NCBI GenBank assembly: GCA_035551355.1
Contig: DASZNF010000071.1
Location: forward strand, 1-64,000
Reading direction: 5' to 3'
DNA length: 64,000 nt
DNA from: DATATV01 sp035551355
GTDB lineage: Bacteria > Actinomycetota > Actinomycetes > Mycobacteriales > Pseudonocardiaceae
Part shown: positions 41,645 through 50,348 of the stretch, in pieces
Layout: each line of letters starts with the position of its first letter
Numbering within the stretch: position 1 is the stretch's first letter
Program-made: the position numbers and the translations under genes
The notes under the pieces: generated by a model
What the model saw: only the letters and a program-made list of their open reading frames with translations
The model's database searches: none
Told to the model about the DNA's origin: nothing

Positions 41645-42820
41645 TCACGGCCGCACCGGTTCGCGCAGCACGTCCAGCGCGGCGGTCACCCCGCCCGGAT
41701 CGATCGGCACCCCGGCCAGTTGCAGCCCGAGCTGCACCCCGGACAGCGTGCCGGCCAGGGTGAGATCGTTGAAGTGGCCCAGATGCCCGATCCGGAACAC
41801 CCGCCCGGCCAACCGGCCAAGGCCGGAACCGAGCGACATGTCGAACCGCTCCAGGATGATCTCCCGCACCTTGTCCGCGTCGTGCCCGTCGGGCAGCAGC
41901 ACCGCGGTCAGCGCGGCCGAGTGCTCGCGCTCGTCGGAGCACACCACGTCCAGGCCCCAGCCCCGGACGGCGGCACGGGTGGCCGCGGCATGCCGGGCGT
42001 GCCGGGCGAACACCGCGGGCAGGCCCTCGGCGTTGAGCAGCCGCAGGGATTCGCGCAGCCCGAACAGCAGGTTCGTCGCTGGGGTGTAGGGAAAGCGGCC
42101 GGTGCGGTTGGCCTGCAGCACCGGAAGCCAGTCCCAGTAGGAGCGGGGCAGCGTCGCGGTGCGGGCGGCCCGCAGCGCCTTCTCGCTGAGCACGTTGAAC
42201 CCGAGACCGGGCGGCAGCATCAGGCCCTTCTGCGACCCGGCCACGGTCACGTCCACGCCCCACTCGTCGTGCCGGTAGTCCATGCAGCCCACCGAGGACA
42301 CCGTGTCCACCAGCAGCAACGCCGGATGCCCGGCCACGTTCACGGCCGCCCGGATCTCCGGGATCCGGCTGGCCACGCCGGTGGAGGTTTCGTTGTGCAC
42401 CACGCACACCGCGGCGATCCGGTGCTCGGTGTCGGCGGCCAGCCGTTCGGCGACCTGCGCCGGATCGACTCCGTGCCGCCAGTCGCCGGGCACGAAATCC
42501 ACCGTCAGGCCAAGGCTTTCGGCCATTTTTCGCCACAGCACGGCGAACTCGCCGGTCTCGAAGGCCAGCACCCGGTCACCCGGGGACAGCGTGTTGACCA
42601 GCGCCGCCTCCCACGCGCCGGTGCCCGAACCCGGGTAGATCACCACCGGCCCGCTCGCGCCGAAGACCGCAGGCAGCGCGTCCAGCAGTTCGGTGACCAG
42701 CGCGGCGAACTCCGGGCCGCGGTGGTCGATAGTGGCGGCCGACATGGCCCGCAACACCGAGTCGGGCACGTTCGTCGGGCCGGGGATCTGCAGGAAATGG
42801 CGTCCGGTCGGGTTGACCAC
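41645..42820 (-). CDS. Class V PLP aminotransferase, serine- or alanine-glyoxylate type
   Basis: 391 residues from GTG 42820; a TTG one codon earlier is also possible. The start GRHFLQIPGPTNVPDSVLRAM is the hallmark of alanine/serine-glyoxylate aminotransferases. VIYPGSGTGAWEAALVNTLSPGDRVL and LLLVDTVSSVGCMDY are conserved. The PLP lysine sits in VAGSQKGLMLPPGL. GHLGHFNDLTLAGTL closes the fold. These enzymes move an amino group onto glyoxylate to give glycine. The downstream GlcD-GlcF-type oxidase could supply glyoxylate, so the two may form a glycolate salvage pair. The exact amino donor is not fixed by sequence. Confidence 0.86.
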   Translation of the reverse strand: MVNPTGRHFLQIPGPTNVPDSVLRAMSAATIDHRGPEFAALVTELLDALPAVFGASGPVVIYPGSGTGAWEAALVNTLSPGDRVLAFETGEFAVLWRKMAESLGLTVDFVPGDWRHGVDPAQVAERLAADTEHRIAAVCVVHNETSTGVASRIPEIRAAVNVAGHPALLLVDTVSSVGCMDYRHDEWGVDVTVAGSQKGLMLPPGLGFNVLSEKALRAARTATLPRSYWDWLPVLQANRTGRFPYTPATNLLFGLRESLRLLNAEGLPAVFARHARHAAATRAAVRGWGLDVVCSDEREHSAALTAVLLPDGHDADKVREIILERFDMSLGSGLGRLAGRVFRIGHLGHFNDLTLAGTLSGVQLGLQLAGVPIDPGGVTAALDVLREPVRP

Positions 42821-42882
42821 CAATCGTGTGTACCGCAGCGGCGGCCGCGCGTCCAGACCGGCCTTCGGTCCTATGTGGACCG

Positions 42883-43641
42883 TCAAGTGGGTTCCAGCAG
42901 GCCGTAATGCCCGTCGTAGCGGCGGTAGAGCACCGCGCCGCGGCCGGTCTCGGCGTTGCGGAAGAACCGGAAGGCCAGGCCGGTCTCGTCCAGCCGGGGC
43001 ACCACCTCCGCCGGCGGCAGGTTGGGCACCGGATGCACGTCGATGGCCAGCGGCAGGCCGTCCGGGGCCGGGGGCGGCGGCAGGGTGCGCAACCCGGCCA
43101 GCCGGTAGCCGGTTGGGCCGACCCGGTAGAGCACGCTGTCCTGGCCGGTGCGGGCGTCGACGAACAGATGGAAGTCGTAGTCCATCAGGTCCATGGTCAG
43201 CGCTGCCTGGGCCACCGTGCAGCAGGCCGGCTCGTACTGCTTGTGCCGGGCGATCCGGCGCTGCCCGGCCGGTCTGGGTGCCGGGTCCGGCGCGGTGGGT
43301 CGGGTCGGGTCGGGCCAGGGCCGCAGCCGGTCCGGATCGCCCACCCGGGCCACCTGCTCGGCCAGCCTGCGGCGCAGCAACCCGGCCGCCTCGTGGAAGA
43401 AACCGGCCACCACCTGGGCCCGCACCGGACACCCGGCCACGGTCAGGTTGGCCTGTGCCAGCGCCGGCCAGGGCATGGTGGGTTTGGTGTTGGCGGTCAG
43501 CCGCACCCGCACCGAGGCCACCTGTTCGGGGACCCGGCGCACGAACCCGGCCACCTGCCTGCGCACGTACTCGCGGGCCGATCCGAGCACCTCACCCGCG
43601 GTGTGCACCAGGATGTCGCCGCGTGCCACCCGTCCGGTCAT
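42883..43641 (-). CDS. HPF/S30EA-like ribosome-associated factor with two C-terminal domains
   Basis: 252 residues; GGGAGGTGCG precedes the ATG. Residues 1-105 resemble the HPF/RaiA ribosome-binding fold (VRRVPEQVASVRVRLTANTK; QANLTVAGCPVRAQVVAGFFHEA). A Pro/Arg linker follows. Residues about 145-200 form a long-HPF-type S30EA C-terminal domain (MDYDFHLFVDARTGQDSVLYRVG). A second copy ends the protein (LAFRFFRNAETGRGAVLYRRYDGHYG). Long HPF normally has one such domain, which dimerises 70S ribosomes into inactive 100S; a duplicated domain is unusual. Similar proteins are dormancy or hypoxia induced in actinobacteria. It lies 25 nt after a PAP2 gene in an apparent operon. Confidence 0.72.
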   Translation of the reverse strand: MTGRVARGDILVHTAGEVLGSAREYVRRQVAGFVRRVPEQVASVRVRLTANTKPTMPWPALAQANLTVAGCPVRAQVVAGFFHEAAGLLRRRLAEQVARVGDPDRLRPWPDPTRPTAPDPAPRPAGQRRIARHKQYEPACCTVAQAALTMDLMDYDFHLFVDARTGQDSVLYRVGPTGYRLAGLRTLPPPPAPDGLPLAIDVHPVPNLPPAEVVPRLDETGLAFRFFRNAETGRGAVLYRRYDGHYGLLEPT

Positions 43642-43666
43642 CGCACCTCCCGTGTCTTCTCGGCGA

Positions 43667-44314
43667 TCATTCAAGGCCATCCTCGACCGGCTCCGTAGGG
43701 ACCAAAGTCATCACCCGTCCACACCAGGCCCCGGCCCCGCCGAGGCACAACCCGCCCAGCACATCACTGGGGTAGTGCACGCCCAGCACCATCCGGGAGG
43801 TGCCCACCGCGAGCACGAACAACACCCCGGCGGCCAGCACCGCGACCCAGCGTCCGCGCACCGGGCGCGGCAGGCACAACACCAGCAGCACCCCGATCAC
43901 CGCGGCCGTGCCGGTGGTGTGCCCGGACGGGTAGCTGTAGCCGCTGGCGGTGGCCAGCACCGGGTGCAGGCTGGGGCGGGGCCGGGCCAGCAGCACCTTG
44001 GTCAGCGATTCGATGCCCAGCGCGCCGAACCGGACTGCCGCGACCAGCACCGCCACGCGAAACCGGCGCCGCACGAGAAGGACCAGGCAGGCCACCGCGG
44101 TCACCAGATCCATGGACAACGGGCTGCCGAGGTCGGAGACGACCCGGGCCGCGACCACCAGCCAGTGCTCGCGCACCGCGACGGTGTGCAGGCCAGAGTC
44201 CACCTTGAAGTCCACAGTGGACAGAAATATCCAGTGAACCGCCACCAGCACGGCAAGAACCCCGAAAACGAGCAGGCCGACGGCGCTGACCAGCAGCGGG
44301 CGGAAGCGGTTCAC
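43667..44314 (-). CDS. PAP2-family membrane phosphatase
   Basis: 215 residues, GTG start directly following the upstream TGA. Five or six membrane spans are expected (SAVGLLVFGVLAVLVAVHWIFL first). The three phosphatase motifs are intact: KVLLARPRP, YSYPSGHTTG and SRMVLGVHYPSDVLGG, with His as nucleophile in the last. PAP2 enzymes dephosphorylate lipid phosphates such as phosphatidic acid or polyprenyl diphosphates, with the active site facing outward. Next to a PAP2-lipid kinase fusion it may form a lipid-phosphate turnover pair. Confidence 0.88.
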   Translation of the reverse strand: MNRFRPLLVSAVGLLVFGVLAVLVAVHWIFLSTVDFKVDSGLHTVAVREHWLVVAARVVSDLGSPLSMDLVTAVACLVLLVRRRFRVAVLVAAVRFGALGIESLTKVLLARPRPSLHPVLATASGYSYPSGHTTGTAAVIGVLLVLCLPRPVRGRWVAVLAAGVLFVLAVGTSRMVLGVHYPSDVLGGLCLGGAGAWCGRVMTLVPTEPVEDGLE

Positions 44315-45757
44315 TCAGTTCCCCGAGTCCGGCCGGTACACCAGCAGCGCGGCCGGATCAACGCGCAGCTCGATCTCGCCCGGTCCCTGCCTGAGCTCCC
44401 CGTCCACGCACAGATCCAGCGTGTCCCCGTCGGGCGCGCGCAGGGTCAGGCCGCGAACGAGGTCGAACCGGTAGGCGGGGGAGTAGCGCAGTGTCCGGGT
44501 CAGTGCGCCGAGCACCAGCCGGGTCACCGCGAACCGCACGGTCGCGTCGAAGATCCGCAGATCCAGTCGGCCGTCGTCGAGCCGGGGCCGGAAGGTCGGC
44601 GCGAAACCCTGCGGCCGGTACTCGCCGTTGCCCGCGAACACCATCCACAGCGTGCGCGGCTCGCCGTCGACCAGCAGTTCCTGCGGACGGCCGCGGCGCA
44701 GCGTGTGGTGCAGTCCGATCAGCATGGCCGGCCACTTGCCCACCCGGGGCTCCCAGCGTTCCCGGAACCGCACCAGATCCGGATACAGGCCGACGCTGAA
44801 GGTGTTCAGGAAGATCTCGTCCCCGGCCCGGCCCAGGTCCACCCGCACCGCGCTGCCCGCCCGCAACGCGGCCACCGCGTCGGACACCGTCGCCACGCCC
44901 AGCTCGCCCGCGAAATGGTTGAGCGTGCCCGCGGGCACCACCAGCAGCGGCACGTCGCGGGCCGCGGCGTGCCGGGCGGCGGTGTTGATGGTGCCGTCGC
45001 CGCCGGCGATGCCCAGCACCTTGGCCCGGCCCGCGGCCGCGCGCAGTACCTCCTCCGGATCGTCGTCCTCGCTCAACCGCACGATGTCCGCGTCGGGTAA
45101 TTCGGCGCGCAGCGTGTCCAGCACGCCGTCGGCGGTGCCCGCGCCCGGGTTCACCACGATCACCGCGCCCGACCCGGTCGGCGAGGCCGGCGCGGGCCGG
45201 TCCGGCTCACCGGCCGCGGCCGGCCCGGGCGGGCGGCGCGGCCACCAGATCTGCGTCGCGGTGGCCACCCCGGCGCCCAGCGCCACCCCGGCCAGCACGT
45301 CGGTCGGGAAGTGCGCGCCGGTGACCACCCGGGACACGGCAACGCCACCGGCCAGTGCGGCCACCGGAACGGCCAGGGCGGGCGCCTCCAGCGCGACCGC
45401 GGTGGCGAACGCGGCCGCCGACGCGGAATGCCCGGAGGGGAAGGACGTGGTGATCGGGATCGGATGCGGGCGGCGGATCAGCGGAACCAGCTCGGCGGCC
45501 GGGCGCACCCGGCGGACCAGCCGTTTGCTCAGCACATTGGCGCTGACACTGGCCACGCCGAGCGCGACCAGTCCGCGCAGCGCGGCCCGCCGGGCCTGGC
45601 GGTTGCCGGTGGCCGCCAGCGCGGCGGCCACCGCTTCCCAGAGCACACCGTGGTTGGCCGCCCGGCTCAGCGCGGGCATGGTCCGGTCGAGCGCCGCCGA
45701 CCGGTGACCGGCCACCCGGCGCAGAATTCTGAGGTCCAGCTCGCCAACCCAGCTCAT
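44315..45757 (-). CDS. PAP2 phosphatase fused to a diacylglycerol-kinase-like lipid kinase
   Basis: 480 residues. The first 165 are a PAP2 unit with LSKRLVRRVRP, TTSFPSGHSASA and VVTGAHFPTDVLAGVALG. After a Pro/Ala linker, residues 195-480 form a DgkB/YegS-type kinase with AVIVVNPGAGTADGV, the nucleotide-binding GGDGTINTAARHA, VPLLVVPAGTLNHFAGELG and a beta-domain ending DGELRQGPGEIELRV. The GGDGT motif is the catalytic core of lipid kinases. One chain thus contains a phosphatase and a kinase that act in opposite directions on lipid phosphates. The fusion is known in actinobacteria; the substrate lipid is not known. Confidence 0.88.
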   Translation of the reverse strand: MSWVGELDLRILRRVAGHRSAALDRTMPALSRAANHGVLWEAVAAALAATGNRQARRAALRGLVALGVASVSANVLSKRLVRRVRPAAELVPLIRRPHPIPITTSFPSGHSASAAAFATAVALEAPALAVPVAALAGGVAVSRVVTGAHFPTDVLAGVALGAGVATATQIWWPRRPPGPAAAGEPDRPAPASPTGSGAVIVVNPGAGTADGVLDTLRAELPDADIVRLSEDDDPEEVLRAAAGRAKVLGIAGGDGTINTAARHAAARDVPLLVVPAGTLNHFAGELGVATVSDAVAALRAGSAVRVDLGRAGDEIFLNTFSVGLYPDLVRFRERWEPRVGKWPAMLIGLHHTLRRGRPQELLVDGEPRTLWMVFAGNGEYRPQGFAPTFRPRLDDGRLDLRIFDATVRFAVTRLVLGALTRTLRYSPAYRFDLVRGLTLRAPDGDTLDLCVDGELRQGPGEIELRVDPAALLVYRPDSGN

Positions 45758-45835
45758 TTCAAGACCCTAACCGGGCGCGGCCCGCCGCGCGGGGTCGGTG
45801 AACCCCGGGTGCGACGGGCCGCAGCGGAAAAGGCT

Positions 45836-46990
45836 TCAGCGCTCCAGAGCGGGACGCTGGTCCTCGTCGGTGTCGTCCTCGTCCGGGTTCGGGCGCTTGA
45901 CGTCCGAGTTGTTGCCGGACAGACCCTTCTTCACCGAGTCCAAAATGGACATACCCTGGCCGACCAGGCCCGCGGCCAGCTCGCCGAGACCGTCGGAACC
46001 GTTGAGGATGTTGACGTTCGCGCCGGACAGCCCGCGGGAGGCCTCTCGCACGATCTGCGGCAGCTGCGCGATCAGCGCCTGGTCCAGTGCCACCCGGTTG
46101 TTCGACGCGGCCGCGGCGGCCTGGATACGCATCTTCTGCGCCTCGGCCTCGGCCAGGATGCGCACCTTCTCCGCCTCGGCCTCGGCCGGGCGGACCACCT
46201 CGGAGACCAGTTGCTGCTGGCGCAGCTCGGCGTTGCGCTGGGCCAGTTCGGTCTGCATGGCGATGACCTGGCGCTGCGCCTGGGCCTGAGCCAGCGGGCC
46301 GGACTGGCTGGCCTCGGCCTGTGCCTTGTCCACCTCGGCCTTGTACCGCGCCTGCACGACCGCGGTCTGCCGGGCGTACTCGGCCTGCTGCCGCTGCGAC
46401 TCCTGCTCGGCCTGCGCGGCCAACTGGTTGGACTGGGCCTGGGCGATCTGCGCCTTCTGCTGGATCGTCGCGTTGTGCGGGGCGGCCATGGCCGCGATGT
46501 AGCCCAGCTTCATATCGTCGATGGACTGGATCTGCAGCGAGTCGACGGTCAGGCCGATCTTGGCCATCTCCTCCTTCGACCCGTCCAGCACCTCGGTGGC
46601 CAGCTTCTGCCGCTCGGTCACTATTTCCTCGACGGTCATCGAGCCGACGATCGAGCGCAGGTGACCGGCGAAGATCCGGCCGGTCAGCACCGACATCTGA
46701 TCCTGGTCGGACAGGAACCGCTGGCCCGCGTTGACGATGCTCTCCTCGTCGTTGCCCACCTTGAACGCGATCACCGCGCGCACGTTCAGCGCGATGCCCT
46801 GGCGGGTCACGCAGGCCTCGGCGACCTCCGCCTCGCACATGGCGAGGGTGAGGAACCGGACCTTGCGGAAGAACGGGAACACGAACTTGCCGTGCCCGGT
46901 GACCACCCGGAACGGCAGTCCCTCCCGGCTGCCCCGGCCACCGGAGATCAGCATCGCTTGATCGGGTGCGGGAACGTGGTAGCCAAACAT
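45836..46990 (-). CDS. SPFH/flotillin-like protein
   Basis: 384 residues. It starts MFGYHVPAPDQAMLISGGRG, a flotillin-type opening with no long membrane segment but a short hydrophobic patch. The SPFH domain covers about 25-170 (VKVGNDEESIVNAGQRFLS; GSMTVEEIVTERQKLATEV). About 180-310 is a long Ala/Gln/Glu-rich coiled coil that should oligomerise. The C-terminus has LPQIVREASRG and an acidic tail. Flotillins scaffold membrane microdomains and associate with NfeD proteins, and the NfeD-like gene lies 9 nt upstream. The pair may act on membrane fluidity or stress. Confidence 0.88.
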   Translation of the reverse strand: MFGYHVPAPDQAMLISGGRGSREGLPFRVVTGHGKFVFPFFRKVRFLTLAMCEAEVAEACVTRQGIALNVRAVIAFKVGNDEESIVNAGQRFLSDQDQMSVLTGRIFAGHLRSIVGSMTVEEIVTERQKLATEVLDGSKEEMAKIGLTVDSLQIQSIDDMKLGYIAAMAAPHNATIQQKAQIAQAQSNQLAAQAEQESQRQQAEYARQTAVVQARYKAEVDKAQAEASQSGPLAQAQAQRQVIAMQTELAQRNAELRQQQLVSEVVRPAEAEAEKVRILAEAEAQKMRIQAAAAASNNRVALDQALIAQLPQIVREASRGLSGANVNILNGSDGLGELAAGLVGQGMSILDSVKKGLSGNNSDVKRPNPDEDDTDEDQRPALER

Positions 46991-46999
46991 GTGTTTCTC

Positions 47000-47242
47000 C
47001 TAGTCAGAAAACCCCAACAGCGCGGTGGAGGGTTCGGTCCATCTGACCACGTTGACCGCCCGCGCCCCTCGGGTTTCCACCACCAGCACGGCAGTGCCCT
47101 TGGGCATCGGTTCGTCGGACCACGCCAGGTAGGTCTCGGAACCACCACGAATCTTGATCAGGACTTCACCGGGCCCGTCCGGCCCGCGGGTACCGACGGT
47201 GAGGGTACCGACGCGGCCGATTGTCGCCGGGTCTCCGCCCAT
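47000..47242 (-). CDS. Short NfeD-like OB-fold protein
   Basis: 80 residues from ATG 47242, with AAAGGGA upstream. The sequence GRVGTLTVGTRGPDGPGEVLIKIRGG, ETYLAWSDEPMPKGTAVLVVE and RAVNVVRWTE follows the NfeD C-terminal OB-fold pattern. NfeD proteins work with flotillins; full-length ones have membrane spans, while this one is only the soluble domain. Its gene lies 9 nt before the flotillin gene on the same strand, so the two are surely co-expressed. How it reaches the membrane is not clear. Confidence 0.68.
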   Translation of the reverse strand: MGGDPATIGRVGTLTVGTRGPDGPGEVLIKIRGGSETYLAWSDEPMPKGTAVLVVETRGARAVNVVRWTEPSTALLGFSD

Positions 47243-47430
47243 CACGCGTTCCCTTTCTCCTCCACTACCAACCGTCGTCACGTTAGCGCTGTGCTGACCT
47301 TGTGCGCCGGTCATTCCGGCAAGCGTTGGGCAGATATCCCGGAAAGTGGGGACCAATTCCTCCTTGGTTGCCAGACCGAGGGGTTCACCATGGAGGGCTG
47401 CAGCCGAACCGACGAAGAGGAGGCAGCAAC

Positions 47431-48651
47431 GTGGCTGGCAACAGGGCAGTGACTTACCTTGGGCCCGGCAAGGTCGAGGTGCACACCATCGACTATCCGG
47501 ATCTGGAACTGCACGACGGGCCGGGCGTGCACCCGGCCAACATCGGCCGCAAATGTGAACATGGCGTGATCCTCAAGGTCGTCTCCACCAACATCTGCGG
47601 TTCCGACCAGCACATGGTGCGCGGCCGCACCACCGCTCCCTCGGGCCTGGTCCTCGGGCACGAGATCACCGGCGAGGTCGTGGAGACCGGCCGGGACGTG
47701 GAGTTCGTGAAGGTGGGTGATGTGGCCTCGGTGCCGTTCAACATCGCCTGCGGGCGCTGCCGGATGTGCAAGGAAGGGCACACCGGCGTGTGCCTGAACG
47801 TCAATCCGGCCCGGCCGGGCGCCGCCTACGGCTACGTGGACATGGGCGGCTGGGTCGGCGGCCAGGCCGAGTACGTGATGGTGCCCTACGCCGACTGGAA
47901 CCTGCTGGTGTTCCCCGACCGCGATCAGGCCATGGCCAAGATTCGTGACCTGACCATGCTCTCGGACATCTTCCCCACCGGCTACCACGGCGCGGTGACC
48001 GCCGGGGTCACCTCCGGCTCCACGGTGTACGTCGCCGGGGCGGGACCGGTGGGCCTGGCCGCGGCGCACTCCGCGCAGTTCCTCGGCGCGGCCGTGGTGA
48101 TCGTCGGGGACATGAACAAGGACCGGCTGGCCCAGGCCCGCAGTTTCGGGTGCGAGACCGTGGATCTCAACGCCGACGCCGAACTGTCCGACCAGGTCGA
48201 GCAGATCCTGGGCGTGCCCGAGGTGGACGCCGCGGTGGACGCGGTGGGCTTCGAGGCCCGGGGGCACGGCGCGGGCGCGGGCGAGGCCCCGGCCACCGTG
48301 CTCAACTCGATCATGGGCATCACCCGCGCGGCGGGCAAGCTGGGCATCCCCGGCCTGTACGTCACCGGTGACCCGGGCGCGGCGGACGACGCGGCCAAGG
48401 AGGGCTCGCTGTCCATCCGGATCGGCCTGGGCTGGGCGAAATCGCACTCGTTCACCACCGGCCAGTGCCCGGTGATGCGATACCACCGCGGGCTGATGAA
48501 CGCGATCCTGCGGGACAAGGTGCACATCGCCGACGCGGTGAACGCCACGGTGATCTCGCTGGACGACGCGCCGCGCGGCTACGCCGAGTTCGACAGCGGG
48601 GTGGCCCGCAAGTTCATCATCGATCCGCACGGGATGGTCGCGGCCCGGTAA
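47431..48651 (+). CDS. fdhA: Zn-dependent formaldehyde dehydrogenase, glutathione-independent
   Basis: 406 residues; GAGGAGG precedes GTG 47431. It is a medium-chain dehydrogenase: VVSTNICGSDQHMVRGRT holds the catalytic Zn cysteine, and LGHEITGEVVE the histidine. The structural-zinc CGRCRMCKEGHTGVC follows. The NAD site VYVAGAGPVGLAAAHSAQFLGA comes next. The length and the NPARPGAAYGYVDMGGWVGGQAEY insert match Pseudomonas-type FdhA, which oxidises formaldehyde to formate without glutathione. Relatives dismutate aldehydes. It is divergent from the flotillin pair and convergent with the catalase gene. Confidence 0.9.
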   Translation: MAGNRAVTYLGPGKVEVHTIDYPDLELHDGPGVHPANIGRKCEHGVILKVVSTNICGSDQHMVRGRTTAPSGLVLGHEITGEVVETGRDVEFVKVGDVASVPFNIACGRCRMCKEGHTGVCLNVNPARPGAAYGYVDMGGWVGGQAEYVMVPYADWNLLVFPDRDQAMAKIRDLTMLSDIFPTGYHGAVTAGVTSGSTVYVAGAGPVGLAAAHSAQFLGAAVVIVGDMNKDRLAQARSFGCETVDLNADAELSDQVEQILGVPEVDAAVDAVGFEARGHGAGAGEAPATVLNSIMGITRAAGKLGIPGLYVTGDPGAADDAAKEGSLSIRIGLGWAKSHSFTTGQCPVMRYHRGLMNAILRDKVHIADAVNATVISLDDAPRGYAEFDSGVARKFIIDPHGMVAAR

Positions 48652-48655
48652 CCCG

Positions 48656-48702
48656 ACAACCGTATGGCGCACCACTGGATTCGGTGTGCGCCATGCGGTT
48701 GT
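48656..48702. terminator. 17-bp hairpin between fdhA and the catalase gene
   Basis: Arms 48656-48672 (ACAACCGTATGGCGCAC) and 48686-48702 pair fully if one G-U wobble is allowed, around a 13-nt loop. It lies between convergent genes and can terminate both. Confidence 0.8.
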
Positions 48703-48730
48703 GCGTCGGGCCATACGGTTGTGCGTCGGT
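48691..48730. repeat. 20-bp tandem repeat beside the catalase stop codon
   Basis: CCATGCGGTTGTGCGTCGGG at 48691-48710 is followed directly by CCATACGGTTGTGCGTCGGT at 48711-48730, with two differences. The first copy contains the right arm of the terminator hairpin, so the second arm could compete for pairing with the left arm. Confidence 0.85.
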
Positions 48731-48733
48731 ACG

Positions 48734-50254
48734 TCAGGCTTTCTGCTGCATGCTCGTGCGGGCCGGGTTGCCCTGCTCGCCCGCCTTCGGGTCGGACTCC
48801 TTCGCCTTCTCCCGCACACCGGACTCGATCTTGCCGCCCAGGTCCTTGTCCACGTTGCGCCAGTACTCGAACGCCCGGGCCAGCACCGGCTCGCTCACCC
48901 CGTTGAGCAGGTGGCCGACCACGTTGTCCACCAACCGTTCCCGGGCCGCGTCGTCGAGCACCTCGCGGACCATGGTGCCGGCCTGGCCCCAGTCGTCGTC
49001 CTGCTCGTGCGAGACGTAGGCGGTGCGGACCAGATCACCGTCGGCGTGCCAGCTCGGGGCGGTGTACCGGGTGCTGTCCGCCCGCGGACCGCCCTTGGAG
49101 TTGGGCGCGTACACCGGGTCCGCCACATTGGTGTAGCGCATCGCGCCGTCCTTGCTGTAGCTGTGCACGGGCGAGACCGACGCGTTCACCGGCAGCTGCC
49201 GGTAGTTCGCGCCGATGCGGTAGCGGTGCGCGTCGGCGTAGGAGAACAACCGGCCCAACAGCATCCGGTCCGGGCTCGGGCCGATGCCGGGCACCAGGTT
49301 GTTCGGCTCGAACGCGGCCTGCTCGATCTCGGTGTGGTGGTCGGTCGGGTTGCGGTCCAGGGTCATCCTGCCGACCTCGATCAGCGGGTAGTCCTGGTGC
49401 GACCAGATCTTGGTCAGGTCGAACGGGTTGAACTTGTAGGTCTTGGCGTCCTCGAACGGCATGATCTGCATGTACAGCGTCCAACTGGGATGGTCGCCGC
49501 GCTCGATCGCCTCGAACAGGTCGCGGGTGTGGTAGTCGGTGTCGGCCGAGGCCATCTGGTCGGCCTCGTGCTGGGTGAAGAACTCGATGCCCTGGTCGGT
49601 CTTGAAGTGGTACTTCACCCAGAACTTCTCGTCCTTGGCGTTGGTCCACAGGTAGGTGTGCGAGCTGTACCCGTTCATGTGCCGCCAGGTGCGCGGAATG
49701 CCGCGGTCACCCATCAGCCAGGTCACCTGGTGGGCCGACTCCGGGGACAGCGTCCAGAAGTCCCACTGCATGTCGTGGTCGCGCAGGTTGTTGTCGGCGC
49801 GGCGCTTCTGCGAGCGGATGAAGTGCTGGAACTTCATCGGGTCCTTGACGAAGAACACCGGGGTGTTGTTGCCGACCATGTCGTAGACACCCTCGGTGGT
49901 GTAGAACTTCAGCGCGAAACCGCGCGGGTCCCGCCAGGTGTCGGGGCTGCCCCGCTCACCGGCCACGGTGGAGAACCGGGCCACCATGCGGGTGGTCGTG
50001 CCCGGCTGGAAGACCGCCGCCCTGGTGTAGGCGCTGACGTCGTTGGTCACCTCGAACCGGCCGAACGCCCCGCTGCCCTTGGCGTGCGGCTGCCGCTCGG
50101 GCACCCGCTCGCGGTTGAACTGCGCCATCTGTTCGATCAGATAGCTGTCCTGCAACAGGATCGGCCCGCCGGGGCCGACGGTCAGTGAGTGTTCGTCGCT
50201 TTCGACCGGGATACCGGCATCCGTGGTCGTCGGCTCGAATTCGGTGCCCGTCAT
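48734..50254 (-). CDS. katA: Monofunctional heme catalase
   Basis: 506 residues. It has the small-subunit catalase layout: the distal His in ERVPERQPHAKGSGAFG near 57, and DMVGNNTPVFFV with the distal Asn near 130. The proximal Tyr is in RLFSYADAHRYRIG near 340, with HRYRIG as a heme signature. It breaks down hydrogen peroxide in the cytosol. The last 30 residues (GVREKAKESDPKAGEQGNP) are charged and poorly conserved. The acyl-CoA oxidase 0.8 kb away produces peroxide, so the vicinity is sensible. No Fur gene is adjacent. A damaged peroxiredoxin fragment lies upstream on the same strand. Confidence 0.95.
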   Translation of the reverse strand: MTGTEFEPTTTDAGIPVESDEHSLTVGPGGPILLQDSYLIEQMAQFNRERVPERQPHAKGSGAFGRFEVTNDVSAYTRAAVFQPGTTTRMVARFSTVAGERGSPDTWRDPRGFALKFYTTEGVYDMVGNNTPVFFVKDPMKFQHFIRSQKRRADNNLRDHDMQWDFWTLSPESAHQVTWLMGDRGIPRTWRHMNGYSSHTYLWTNAKDEKFWVKYHFKTDQGIEFFTQHEADQMASADTDYHTRDLFEAIERGDHPSWTLYMQIMPFEDAKTYKFNPFDLTKIWSHQDYPLIEVGRMTLDRNPTDHHTEIEQAAFEPNNLVPGIGPSPDRMLLGRLFSYADAHRYRIGANYRQLPVNASVSPVHSYSKDGAMRYTNVADPVYAPNSKGGPRADSTRYTAPSWHADGDLVRTAYVSHEQDDDWGQAGTMVREVLDDAARERLVDNVVGHLLNGVSEPVLARAFEYWRNVDKDLGGKIESGVREKAKESDPKAGEQGNPARTSMQQKA

Positions 50255-50348
50255 TCTGCCTCCCTGACCAGTTTCTGGAACGAGTCAAGACTAGGCGTAC
50301 CCGGGCAGTCCCGGTTGTAATCACCGGTGCGGCGAAAAGATGGCGAAT

